From contig JAIVFJ010000155.1 in assembly GCA_025765615.1 (NCBI GenBank), forward strand, positions 95,232-159,231: 64,000 bases of DNA, read 5' to 3'. This DNA is from Zopfochytrium polystomum (lineage: Eukaryota; Chytridiomycota; Chytridiomycetes; Chytridiales; Chytridiaceae). Shown here in pieces: positions 33,988 through 44,902 of this stretch. The position numbers and the translations under genes were made by a program. Within the stretch, counting starts at the first letter, position 1; every line of letters begins with the position of its first letter. Below the pieces are notes generated by a model. The model was given only the letters and a program-made list of their open reading frames with translations. It did no database searches and was not told the DNA's origin.

Positions 33988-34669
33988 AGTTTGGTGCGGG
34001 TGAGGGTGAGGGTGGGGCCGCGGTCTGTGAAGCGGCTGTTGCATCGTTAACAATATTGCTTGCGTTGAGTGTGAGTGTGAGAGAGAGAGAGAGAGTGTGT
34101 GTGTGTGTGTGTGTGTGTGTGAGAGGGACTATGACATCGGGTGAGTGCGCGATCGAAAGAGAGAGATGGCCGGCTTGCTTCATTTGGAAATATATTTTAA
34201 ATACAGGCAACGCGGAGACAGAGACCTTCCTGCTCATCATCATCGTGAGCTGGAATGAGAGGGGTGCGAAAAAAATATATCGAAGGCGAAAAAAATATAT
34301 GAAAGAAAAAAAAAAAGAAGAAAAAAACAAAAAAAGAGTCACAATGTCAATGTGGTGGCTGCTACATAGGGGGGGCCGAGGCACTCTCAGCAGGCAAGCC
34401 ACATCGATGCCCAGCCTCAACCATTCGTTGCATTAAGCAGCTTATCCCTTTATCGCTGTTGCATTCGCGATCGAGACGGGGCCGGCCGCCTGCGCGTGCG
34501 GACAGGGGGAAAGACACCGCCGCCTTTGCTCGAACTCCCCTCCACGATCTGTCGTCTCTTCGCCTTCTCATCACGGGATCCATATTCTTACTTGCTGCTC
34601 CTTTATTCCCCACCCCCACCACCCCGACTTCTTTTGTAGGACCGTCACCTCCGAACCGAATAGACGTCG
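33988..34669. promoter_or_regulatory. Divergent promoter region with GA/GT microsatellite
   Basis: Adjacent (GA)n and (GT)n tracts lie at 34079-34121, followed by A-rich and pyrimidine-rich stretches. The flanking genes read away from it (33987 minus, 34670 plus). No other feature is recognised. Confidence 0.55.
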
Positions 34670-36637
34670 ATGGCGACCGACTACGGCATCCACCTGTTCT
34701 TCATGAACGAAAAGGGCCAACCCAACGCACCCGAGCTGGTCGCCAACTCCGCCTTCTTCGCCGCCCACCCTGCCGTCCGAACACACCTGCTCACCACCGT
34801 CCCCGACTTTGACCTGCACGAGACGGCGAAACGGAACGAGCCGATCGTCCCAGACTTCCAGCACGTTGCCGCCGGAGCCGCGGCGCCGGCGGTGGGGCGC
34901 GTCCCGTCCTGTACGACCCGCTGTCCGTCTTGCAGGGCAAGCAGCGGCGCGACAGCCAGGCTGCTGCGATCGCCAGGCGCGGCGACGGGGTCCCAGGGTC
35001 GAACGCGCCGTGCCGCGACCGCCGCGTCGGAACGGCGAGAGGCGGCCTCCCCATTCAGCACCAGACTCTCGTCGATCCTGGCGCGGCTGTGCCCCCGCTT
35101 GTTGGCAGCTCTTGCCGATTGGATCCGGCCGCCGCCGCCGCCCAAGCGTCCACCCTCGTCTTTTCCACCCCCGCTGATAGCAAGCAGAGCCTCGAGCTCT
35201 CGTTCTGGGCCTGCAACGGTAACGATACCGCGCAGCCCATCCTCCGCCGCGGGCTCTACGCGGGAATGAACGGGCTGAATGTGGGCGACTCGGAGATATC
35301 GGGCGTCCTTAAAGTGCGGAACGGCGGGAAGAAGACGTTCGCAATAGGATCCATCAGGCTCGAGCTCGACGTGACTTGGTCGACCAAGCTGACAGCAAAG
35401 CGGTACCTCGGGTATTTGGAAAAGTACTACGTCGGAATGGAGCCGCTAACAATGCAGATGGCAGAGTTTGTTCCCATCGAAGCGAGCGGACCCATCACAC
35501 TGGTAAGTAGTCTGAAGCGCCCGCTGATCGCCTCCTTTGTGAGATCCTTCCACTGACCTATCCCCAATCCTGTTGAAACAGGCGCCAAAGGAAGAATTCA
35601 CCGCGTCCTTTTGCTTCCCTCTTTCCATCGCACAGCTCCCACCCAGCGTCGACCTCCAAGCAAGCCTGCACGGCGCCACCGCAACCAAAGTCTCGTACGC
35701 CCTGACCGCGACCGCGTTCGACGCCAAAGCTAACGTCGCCGCCAACAAGCTCCGCGACACCGTCGCCCTCTCGTACGACGTGCCCGTCCCGCACGTCTCC
35801 GCCGAGCTTGCGGAGACCCTCGTCGCCGCGGCTGATGCCGGCGCGGCGGCGGCGGCGCTCACCGCCTCTGTTGCGGTGCCGGGGGCGGCGTCACCGCAGG
35901 ACGCGGTCGTCGTCGAGGTGCAACCCGCCGTGTGCACACCGGGGGACCTCATCACCGTCCGCGTCCGCCCGGCGGCGGTGGTGGTGGGAGAGAGGAAAGG
36001 CGCACCGCCAGCGGTCGTCCGTGGCTCGCTCGCGGCCGCCACGCTGGTGGAGTTTGCGGCGCACAAGGAGAGCCCCTCACGCGAGCCGGGCGCGCCGGTG
36101 CGGGTGTCGCTCCGACCGTGCGCGCGCGTCGGGGCCGGCGGCGGGGGCGGCAGTGGCGCGTCGGCGGGGCGGAAGCCGCTCGCGGCGGCGCTGGCCCGGC
36201 CGATGCTTCCGACAGCGATGCCGCGCCCATCAGCGTCGGCTTCCGCATCGGCGGCGGCGGTGGCGGCGGCCGCGGAAGCGGGTGCGACCGCGGAGACTCT
36301 TGCGATGGTGGTACCGCCGTGGACGGTGGAGGCGCGACAGCACGCGCCGGCGGGGATCGACGCGCGTGTGTGGGTGGAGGGCGGGTGCGTGAACCCGTCC
36401 GGGCGGTGGATGAACGTGGTCGTTGGACATGAAGTGCTGGTCGACGTGGTGATCCCCGGGAGTGCGATCAGACAGGTCGGTGTGCCGGTGAGAGTCGCGG
36501 GGGTGGGTCTCCGCGACGTGCCGGCGTTGCGCGCGGCAGTCAGACTCCGCCGAATGGAAGAGCAGTCGGCGGTGCGCAGCGCTTCGTTCGCCAGCGCCGC
36601 AGCGGCGGCTGATGTGTACCTTCCTCTCTATCAGTAA
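34670..36637 (+). CDS. Arrestin-like protein
   Basis: Three exons (34670-34891, 34936-35502, 35582-36637) keep frame and give 614 residues. The middle part shows arrestin N-domain strands: RRGLYAGMNGLNVGDSEISG, VLKVRNGGKKTFAIGSIRLE, then FTASFCFPLSIAQLPPSVDL and TKVSYALTATAFD. The C-terminal half has arrestin-C-like strands (VVVEVQPAVCTPGDLITVRV and VLVDVVIPGSAIR) split by an Ala/Gly/Ser-rich insert. Fungal arrestin-like proteins recruit ubiquitin ligases to membrane transporters or receptors; no PY motif is obvious, so the partner is open. Without the short first intron (34892-34935, 44 nt, GC-rich) the first frame misses the rest of the protein, so that intron, or a frameshift there, is required. 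Confidence 0.65.
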
Positions 36638-36695
36638 GGGTGGATGCCTGGCGTCGCTCAGCCATTTAGTCTTCTAATTCTCTCGAAATCGGTTC

Positions 36696-38440
36696 TCACA
36701 CCCACCTCGTTCGGCACTTATTCCTTCCTCTCACTATTATATCTGAACCCATGTCCTTGTTAATCAAACCCAATTCTAGCAAGAGAGCGAACAATCGGGC
36801 GACCCTGAAAAACTTGGGATCCTTTAGAGGGGCCGACTTTGCTTCGTTGACAGACGCCAAACTGCTCGTATGCTGTCCGCTCTCGCGATCGAGTGCGCCA
36901 CAGTACTCGGCGAGCACGTCCTCCGTTATCGAGTTGGTCCGTCGGCGGGTTGTATTACTCGTTGGCCCATTGGAGCTGTTATTCAATTTTCAAGAAAATA
37001 TACCGGACTTTTATGGTTGTAATGTTCTTCAGTCGTTATCTTCACTTCCTTTCTCTAGAAACCAAACAGCTGGTCCTCAGTCTTGAAGATTACTCGAAGA
37101 GAAAAAGCGATACGAATCCCTTGTAATGAGTTTAACCTCCCTCAAGACTTGGACAAAACTCTTGAATTCACGCTGCAACCGACTTTCTGGTAAACTGGCT
37201 GCTTGTCTGGCTGCTGTTCTTGAAATGATCCACAATGTCGCGAACCATGCCGGCGTCGGACAGGAGCATCACGATGAAGAGGTTGGCCGCAACGTGGGAT
37301 CCGTATCTTGATGGATTACCAAACATGGAGTATTTGAGATTGGCAAGGCGCGAAGGGATGAGGGATTGAGGCCGAAAAAGCAACAGGAACGCTTAAGACT
37401 TACGGAGCTTTCGATTCCCGAGAAAAGCCGGAAGCAAATTCAGGATGAACAGGAAAATGAAAGTTTGGACAATGAGTAATTTTGCAGCTCCATGGCTTCG
37501 ACACACATACCGTACTTTGACCAATTGACGACGGAGCCTAGTTTTATGTTTAATCGCGTCAGTTGGACGACATCAATTACAGTAGTCATTCACATACTGG
37601 CAAGCATGATAAACGCAACAGATAGCAGAGCGTATAAAACGCACCGGATCAGCATTTTTGCGACAATCGCGCTCGACACGCTGGTTTTGTACACGCGAGA
37701 CATGGTGCAAATGATTGTGATTTGCGAAAGACTGAAGAAGAAAACCATAACGACCCCATTGAATACTATCACTACATAGGACAAAACCGTGAACTCAAAG
37801 GTCGCGGTAAGGTTGTGGTTCGTCTGTTGTTTTTGGGTTTATCACTGCAACGTAACTGCTTTTGCGTTGCATACCTGCCAGTTTTGGTAGTAGTAGTGAA
37901 CACCTTAACCGCGAGAAGAAGGTTTAAATTTTGATTGGTTCTGAAAGAGGAAGTTTTCTTTACCGAGCCTGGGAGGTGGGGGAGAATAGGCAGAAAGACG
38001 GTCCACGTCGTCAAAAACCGGGTTTATGAATGAAAAATCTGATGAAAGAAGTCGAAAGTCGAGACTAACGTGTGAAGGATTGTACTGGCCGCGAAAATAG
38101 AGGCTGAGATCGCGTGCAAAACGACTGGCCGTACTCCGGAAACGAGAAGGGCGCGATAGGTGGCATGGACGGTCAAGAGGATCATCTGTTTCCCTCTTTG
38201 GTAAGGTTTGGATATCTGGCGAGACAACATTACCCTAAAATTATTGAGATCTGTTTTGGGGGGAAAGAGGATCAACAGAGGTGAGTGACTGAATAGGATC
38301 CGGTCAATGAGGTTTGTGCTTCGCTTACACCCAAATTCACACTGCGTCTTGATGTAGGACTCAAAGTCAAAGTTTCGCGAGACCTTGAGAGTCAAGAAGC
38401 CGTTCAAAAGTCCGTTTTCTGTCTGGAGCAACAATGGCAA
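36696..38440 (-). CDS. Multi-TM (receptor-like) protein, copy 1; exon structure incomplete
   Basis: Minus-strand exon pieces encode successive hydrophobic helices: MILLTVHATYRALLVSGVRP (exon ending at a GTTAGT donor), VLSYVVIVFNGVVMVFFFSL, KMLIRCVLYALLSVAFIMLA, LLIVQTFIFLFILNLLPAFL and ANLFIVMLLSDAGMVRDIVD. A hydrophilic tail may extend to 36696. The gene at 43744-44902 shares these segments in the same order with intron positions conserved at least around the ATYRAL exon, so both are one family. Five to seven TM helices suggest a receptor- or channel-like membrane protein, but no known family is recognised. The first exon and the joins near 37800-37980 were not resolved, and decay cannot be excluded. 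Confidence 0.5.
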
Positions 38441-38976
38441 CGATCATCGTCCACAACAGGACTGGATTGTTTATCCTGGCGATAGTCGCAGCAGGTGGCA
38501 GCGATATATTTCAAATTAATCTCTTTTATGAACAATGATATGCTCCTCGACCGGCGATTCGCGAAACTAATCGCCACTTTGGCAAATAATTGTAGTGTGG
38601 AGGAGACACGAATATTATTCAATCTCCTAGTTCTCCACACTTCATCATTTTTTGAGAACCATAGCGAGACTATCAGTACGCTGTCGCCTTTTCGTAGGTT
38701 GGAAAATGTCAGAAATAAAGGGCTGAAACGCGAGGTAGAGGCGGTGACGAGAAGTGACGCGTGACCTCACGTCAGTTCCTTTTTTTTTTTTGGAACGTCT
38801 CTTTCGCGTCCAACTTGTTTTGTCCTCTGACACACGCACCTCCGAATTGTTTAACATGATTCCAGGAACGGGTTGTGGTGCCTTGAACAGCACGTGGCGT
38901 GTCGCGTTTTTTTTTTTTTTTTTTTTTTTTTTTTGGGAAATCCTCTTTCGAGTCCGGAAAGAGAAAGAGGAAACAG

Positions 38977-39016
<40 letters not shown>

Positions 39017-39470
39017 AACAGGGGTTCGAGCTCGTGTCCAAATCCACACCTGCCTGCTCGCTTTAACAGGCGCGGTCCTTCGTCGGCGCCGTTGTCGACG
39101 TCGCGGACCGCAAGCGCACACAACCACAACCTCCGCCAACGACGATACGCCACGCGCTACCGCCGACAAACACGCGGCTGAAAAAAAAAATAAACAAAAA
39201 AAAAAGTCAAACGCGGGAGTGGAAGGAACAAAAAAAAAAGCCTGAACAGAACCTCCAAATCCTATATGTCGTCTAATGACCGCCTCGCCCCCATCCCTGT
39301 CACTATCAGCGGACGTGGAAGTGCTCGGTCGTCGTGCCCGCGAGAGAAAGAACTGTCCTCCGCGTCTGCGGTTTCTCGTTTCATTTATTGTGCCTTGCTC
39401 TGCGGTGGTATAAACATCGTCCGCTTACCAAACAAATCCAAGTCCCCCTAACGCCCTGTACTAAAGAGAG
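38441..39470. other. Intergenic region with long poly-T and poly-A tracts
   Basis: A T-run of about 26 bases (38909-38934) and an A-run of about 36 bases (38978-39013) lie 45 bases apart and could pair. Further A-runs lie near 39181-39240. No gene is supported; ORFs here are Phe or Lys homopolymers. Confidence 0.6.
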
Positions 39471-40469
39471 CTAATAAACCTCAATCGTGCGACCCTGAAA
39501 CTTGGCCCCTCGCAAGGCGGCCAGGGCCTTCTTGGCTTCGGCGGCAGAAGCGAATTTCACCCGCGCAACCCCCGTCGGCCGCCCGCTATCGCGATCGACG
39601 GGAACAAAGGCAGACCTCACCTTGCCGTGCCGTCCACAAAACTCGGCGAGCGCCTTCTCCGTCGCAGTGTCAGGAAGCTTTGCGATAAAGACCGCATCGC
39701 TCGGTGTAAACTCGAGGACGTCGGGCGCGACGGGCGCGGGGCGGCGGCGGGGGGGGCCGCGGGGGGTGCCGCGGGGGGGTTTCGAAGCAGCGTACTCCAG
39801 CCGGACCGCGCGGCCCTCAAACTCCTCTCCGTTCACCGTCTCCAACGCCCACTTAGCCTCGTCGACGGACGCGAACCGCACGTGCGCGGTGCCGTTGGGC
39901 CGGCTGCTGTTGAATTTTTTGTCACGGCTGACGGACGTGACGGCGGCGTGCGCGCCAAAGAACTGGGTGAGGGACCGGACGGTGGCGGTGTAGGGGAGGT
40001 TTGCGACAAAGAGCGTGTCCGTGGGGGCCGACACGGGGGGCTCCGCGGAGCGGTGGGTAGGCCGCTTTTCGAAGGGCCCGATCTCGACTTTTCGGTCGCC
40101 GATCGTCACCGAGCCGAGGGCCGCGGCAACCTGGGCCGCCTTCTCCGTTGCAAAGGTCACGTATCCGAAGCCCTTCTTGACCTTTTTGGGGCCCCGCTTG
40201 ACGGGAAGACGGACCTTGACGACTTTGCCGCACTCGGCGAGCGCCTCCGCGATCGCGGATTCGCTGGACGAGAGCGGGAAGTTGGCGATGAAGACGGTGG
40301 CGCCGGCGTAGCTGGTGTTGTTGACCTTAGTGGGGACGGTGAAGTTGACCTTGGAGACGGTCTTTCGCTTTTTCGCACAGCCGGTGGAGCCGGCGGCAAC
40401 CTTCCTCTTCTTACTCGTCTGGGTCGTGGCTGTCGACTTGTTCGTCGTCGCAGGTGCGGCCGCTTTCAT
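39471..40469 (-). CDS. Nucleolin-like protein with three RRM domains
   Basis: A single exon of 332 residues. A Lys/Arg-rich N-terminus (KKRKVAAGS, KKRKTVSK) gives likely nuclear localisation signals. Three RRMs follow: RNP2/RNP1 pairs ATVFIANFP/KGFGYVTF, TLFVANLPY/GTAHVRFA and AVFIAKLPD/GVARVKFA. An Arg/Pro-rich linker (RGTPRGPPRRRPAP) separates RRM2 and RRM3. There is no acidic region or terminal RGG tail, unlike the neighbour at 40856, with which it shares the RRM1 and RRM2 pattern (CGKVVKVRLPV, KKGFGYVTF). Probable role: RNA binding in nucleolar rRNA processing, inferred from family and neighbour. The ORF on the opposite strand (39627-40658) is a shadow. Confidence 0.85.
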   Translation of the reverse strand: MKAAAPATTNKSTATTQTSKKRKVAAGSTGCAKKRKTVSKVNFTVPTKVNNTSYAGATVFIANFPLSSSESAIAEALAECGKVVKVRLPVKRGPKKVKKGFGYVTFATEKAAQVAAALGSVTIGDRKVEIGPFEKRPTHRSAEPPVSAPTDTLFVANLPYTATVRSLTQFFGAHAAVTSVSRDKKFNSSRPNGTAHVRFASVDEAKWALETVNGEEFEGRAVRLEYAASKPPRGTPRGPPRRRPAPVAPDVLEFTPSDAVFIAKLPDTATEKALAEFCGRHGKVRSAFVPVDRDSGRPTGVARVKFASAAEAKKALAALRGAKFQGRTIEVY

Positions 40470-40855
40470 GCTTGGAAGCTTCTCGTCGACGGCGATGGAC
40501 TCGATCCTCTTGGTTCTTTCTTTCCTTCCTTTTTGGTAGATAATTTGACAAGGCGCATCGGCGGTTCCTTCTCACCGCAGAAAAGCCCAAGAAGGGGGCC
40601 GATGCGAGGAAGACCACGTCGAAACGCAACACGCAGTGAAGGCATTCGGGGTACCTAGTCTTTTATTCGACGATAAACTCAGACCTGGGTCCAGATTAAG
40701 AGTGCAATAAAATACAGGCTAGAGAAAAGTAAACTGAAAGCACTTGGAAAACCGACGTGAGAGAAGGAAAAAAAAGAGGGACAATACACCGTCCCGGAGA
40801 CCCATCATCTATCAACCAACATCCAGTGGACAGCTTCCTTCCAAGGGAAAGGAGC
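40470..40855. other. Spacer between the two RRM genes
   Basis: 386 bp with no gene; it should contain the promoter of the three-RRM gene and the 3' UTR of the nucleolin gene. Confidence 0.4.
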
Positions 40856-42442
40856 TTAGAACCGCTGGTGGCCACCACGACCACCACCACGGCCACCAAA
40901 TCCACCACGACCGCCTCCGCCGCGGCCACCGAACCCACCGTTGCCACCACGACCACCACCGAAACCACCGCGGCCACCCCGTCCACCGCCGCCAAAGCCG
41001 CCACGGCCGCCGGCACCAAAGCCGCCACCGCGGCCACCGCGGAATCCGCCGCCACCGCCGCCGCTGTTGGGGTCGCGCGGGGACGAGTAGTCGAGACGGA
41101 TGTTACGGCCCTCAAAGTCTGCACCGTTCAGGGCCTCGACGGCCGCCTTGGCTTCGTCTACGGACCCAAAGGTGACATACGCAAAGCCCTTGGGCCGTCC
41201 GCTCTCGCGGTCCGTGGGGAGGCGGGTGGACACGACGGTGCCGTGCTCGCCAAAGAACTCGGCGACGGCGTCCTCCGTGGCGGAGAAGGGCAGGTTTCCG
41301 ACAAAGAGGATCTCGGTCGGGCTCGACTTGGGCTGCTCGACGCGGCCAAAGCCGCCTTCCTGCTTCTGGCGGGGGGCGGACGGGGCGGCGAAGTCGATGC
41401 GCACGTCGCGCCCGTCGATCGTCTTGGTGCCGAGTTCGACCGCAGCCTGGGCGGCCTCCTCCGTGGTGAAGGTCACGTAGCCGAAGCCCTTCTTCTTTTG
41501 GGTGTTCCGGTCGACGGGGAGACGGACGGAAGTGACTTCTCCGCAGTCGGCGAACTCGGCCGCGATGGAGTCCTCGTCAGCGGACCACGGCAGGTTGCCA
41601 ATGAAGATGGTGGTGGTGGGCTCGGCGGCGTCGTCAGACTTTGTTTTCTTGGCCGCGGGCTGGGCAGCGGATTCGGCAGCACGCTTCTTGGAGACGGGCT
41701 TCTCCTCGTCCTCCTCCTCCTCCTCCTCCTCGTCCTCTTCTTCCTCGGCGTCCTCTTCGGCGGCGTCCGCTTCGGCGGCGTCTTCCTCGGCGTCGTCTTC
41801 GGCGGCCGCTTCTTCCTCGTCCTCTTCGTCGTCCTCTTCCTCGTCAGCCTCTTCTGTTTTGAAAGAAATGGGTCGTGAGGAGGTTGTCCTGGAAACGAAA
41901 GTACATCGCGTGATGTTTACCTTTGGCATCCTCCATCGAGTCCTCCTGCTCGGCAGACTCTTCGTCTTCCTCCTCGTCTTGTTCTTCTTCTTCCGACTCG
42001 GGCTCCGGCTCGACCACCTTCACAGGTTGCTAATGCATTCGCATGCAAAAGCATCGGGTCAGAACCAACAACTCAAACTTGCGACCAGGGACAAAGGGGG
42101 CGCGCGCCCCCCACGGAGCGGCGCGCCCCTTTCAACCAGCGAACCAGCCAGCGACCAACAAAAAGCAGCACTCGAAAGAAGAAAGGTTCATATGCGCCAT
42201 CATCATCATCATCATCATCGCATCATCATCCAACAACCATCGCAGCATCGGGGGGGACTCCTAACCTTCTTCGAGGCCTTTGCGGTCTCAGCCTTCTTCG
42301 CAGCAGCAGCAGCAGCAACGGGGGCAACAGCGGCAGCAGCAGCCTTCTTTGTGGGGACAACGGCCTTCTCGGCCGCTTTCTTCACGACGGGGGCGGGGTC
42401 GGCCTTGGCGGCCTTCTTTGTGACGGCGGTGTTCTTGGCCAT
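40856..42442 (-). CDS. Nucleolin/Nsr1-type nucleolar RNA-binding protein
   Basis: Three exons (42442-42266, 42017-41921, 41853-40856) give 423 residues. The Lys/Ala-rich N-terminus (MAKNTAVTKKAAKAD) resembles nucleolin's basic repeats. Long Glu/Asp tracts encoded by exons 2 and 3 follow, then RRM1 (TIFIGNLPW, KGFGYVTF), RRM2 (ILFVGNLPF, KGFAYVTF) and a C-terminal GAR domain of RGG/FGG repeats. This is the full architecture of nucleolin/Nsr1/Gar2, which act in pre-rRNA processing and rDNA chromatin in the nucleolus. The first intron (42018-42265, 248 nt) is much longer than others here and contains a GAT repeat. The two RRM genes at 39471 and 40856 are tandem and co-oriented. Confidence 0.92.
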
Positions 42443-42717
42443 TGCGAATGTGGAGGGGGGTGCAGGGGGTTGTGTGTGCAAGAGGGTGTCGAGACGCCGA
42501 TCTATTTATTGGTCGTTTCCTTTTCTTTCTTTCCGGTTTTTTTTTTTGTTTTTTTTTTTGCATTCATTCTTTCTCTCTTTCTTTCTTTTGTTCTTTCTTT
42601 CTTTCGTTCTTTCTTCCTCCCTTCTCTTTCTGCCTTTCATTCTTCTTTTTTTTTCTCTTTCTCTGCTCCCAGTCAGACATGTCAGTTGAAGACTTGTCTT
42701 CTGAAGAGAGAGAGGAG

Positions 42718-42762
<45 letters not shown>

Positions 42763-43743
42763 TGAGTTGATTATTGCCGTTGCGAGGAAGAAATGCCGAT
42801 TCGTTGCAGCAGGTTGCAGAAAACGAGAAAACGGAGGAGAGGAGATCGCGGCGATAGCTCGTGCTTCGACCCCTCCACCGGACGGAACAAGTACATCGGC
42901 CAGCATGGGGCGCAGTTTGTTTGTAAACGCGGAGAGTTTATAACTGGCCACAAAGGGGCTCTGAAGGAAAAGGACTCGATTCGAGAAATAGTAAAAAAGT
43001 AAGTCGGATTGAGCGGAGCAAGACGACACAATAGCATAGCCCACTCCCAACCGCCGCTACACGACAGCCACGCCCACGGATGCGGGAGCCAATGGCCTCT
43101 GCAGGTGTCAAAGTTCCTTCTGGCCGCAAGATTGATACCTCCACTAGAACTTTGACAAACTCCTGTGGCCATCGCGGGGAAGGCGCTCTGACAAACGCGT
43201 TGAGTTTGGAAGGTTGTGTGACGGCAATCGAACGAATGCCTGCAACTGGTTGAAGTATAGTAAAACTTTTGAAAGCTTTGCGGTTACCTGAAAAGGTTTT
43301 GGCTCCGTCCTGCTGGATTGCGACTTCCACTGCCCAGTGCAACTAGCTACAAGGGTTTTAAATCATGTGATTTGAGAAAAAAGGGAAGATGGAAGATGTA
43401 GCAGAGGAGCAACACGACACAGGAGCACGGACTCTCAACCGTCATTGTCCTTCGGCACTCACATCCACGTGTGCGGAAGTAAATAGCCTCTGCAGATGTC
43501 AAAGTTCCTTCTAGTCTCACGATCGAACATATGCACTACGACCCCCATGCGGTCGGCACGATCTGACAAACTTCTGGAATTTCGGACCGTTTTACCTAGC
43601 GCGTTTCGTGTTTCGCCGTCATTTTTCTCTTAGGCACGGAATCGATTTTGCAAAAATAAAAAACTGCTGTTCACAGCATCCCCGTACCCAGTCCATCAGC
43701 GGAGGCTCTGAGAGTGATTCCTTCCGGTTTGGAGCTCTCACTG
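42443..43743. repeat. Upstream region of the nucleolin-like gene: pyrimidine tracts, (GA)n and a diverged direct repeat
   Basis: TTTC-rich sequence (42520-42665) and a (GA)n tract (42722-42758) lie just upstream of the nucleolin-like gene. Further on, 43005-43125 and 43398-43517 are related direct repeats sharing GCAA(G/C)ACGACACA, a CCTCTGCAG(G/A)TGTCAAAGTT segment and TTCCTTCT. No gene is supported. Confidence 0.5.
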
Positions 43744-44902
43744 ATGGCGTCTTTGTCCCTGAATCCAGATCTTTACAATCTCAAGGTAGGGAAAGTAGCC
43801 TTGTGCGAACCTTGTCTACCGTTTAACAAAGATGCCGTTCTTGACCGACCATGCCGCGTGCCGCGCGCTTTCTGTAACTTGTCCACGATCATTTTTTTTG
43901 CACCTGGTTCCCGCCACAGTTTCGTTAGTAACACAGTGATTCATTTGTAACTTGATACTTTTTTGATGTTGAGGCAGTATTTAACGTCTTTGCCATCAGA
44001 GTCGGTAACCCATCCCTCATTCTCTCTCCCCCACCCTCATCGCTCATCTATTAAATCCGCATTTCCATTTGTAGGAACTTCGTACTCTTGGATAAACTGG
44101 CTGGTCCTTTTTGTGCGCAAACCTTACCTTTCCCCCAGGGAGAAGTGGTGAACGGATCTTCGAACTCCAGATTAACCGAAGAACTTCAATAATACCTGAA
44201 GTGTGGGCAATAACGTACGCGGTTATGGTCTTTAACGCGCTGTCGATGGCCTTTTTTTTCTCTCTCTCGCGAATCACAACCATACGAAGCATGTCGGAAG
44301 TGAACAAACAACAAGCCTCGGTTGTGATTATTGTGAAGCTACTCGTTCGATGTATTATATACACTGCACTTTCGGTCGTGTACGTGATGACTGCAAGTAC
44401 GTGATATTGACTTTTACCGAGCGATAGCCGCGTGAGTGGACTTATTCCGGCTCGCACCAACCTGCTATGAAGTGGTTGAAACTAATTTTTGAAAAAAGTT
44501 TCATGATTATTTAAAGTGGATTCGACTCCATCCTCTTCATCTCGAACCTACAATTCACAACTAAAGTCAATAACGACCAACTTCTTTCCGCAACATTTAA
44601 TTGAATAACTCGTCCAACCTTCCTTGCTCCCTTCGATAACCACCGGGGTAACAAGCTTCGCTTCTCACGCCATGGTCAATCTCTTTATCGTGATGCTTCT
44701 GTCGGACACCGGCATGGTGCGCCACATCATTGACCACTTTGTAAGTCATCTCGGTCAAGCTTCTCTTTCGGCCATACTTCAACCAGAAAAGAGTCGCTGC
44801 CGTCGCCCGCCACCTCGACCAAGTGAAGACGAGTTAACCCAAGGCGCTTGTCGCTGTGACTGGAAATACCAATTAGAAACCCCCAAGATCAAGAGAGTAT
44901 AG
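43744..44902 (+). CDS. Multi-TM (receptor-like) protein, copy 2; exon structure incomplete
   Basis: Exon 1 (43744-43785) encodes MASLSLNPDLYNLK. Exon 2 (43832-43923) begins MPFLTDHAACRALSVT and ends at a GTTAGT donor; start, phase and donor match exon 2 of the copy at 36696-38440. Later exons hold TYAVMVFNALSMAFFFSLSR, KLLVRCIIYTALSVVYVMTA and MVNLFIVMLLSDTGMVRHII (compare VLSYVVIVFNGVVMVFFFSL and ANLFIVMLLSDAGMVRDIVD). The last exon encodes a Lys/Arg/Pro-rich tail ending LETPKIKRV. The two copies lie in opposite orientation on either side of the RRM pair. Family and ligand are unknown, and some exon joins were not resolved. Confidence 0.5.

Noticed and set aside
39014..39060. tRNA-like T-arm (GGGGTTCGAGCTCG) after the poly-A run
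   Set aside because: No acceptor, D or anticodon stem can be folded around it on either strand; at most a SINE-like remnant.
38645..39245. ORFs with poly-Phe or poly-Lys on both strands
   Set aside because: They arise from the homopolymer tracts.
39627..42689. Plus-strand ORFs of 343-395 codons over the RRM genes
   Set aside because: They mirror the GC-rich RRM and RGG coding sequence on the minus strand; the minus frames contain clear RNP1/RNP2 motifs.
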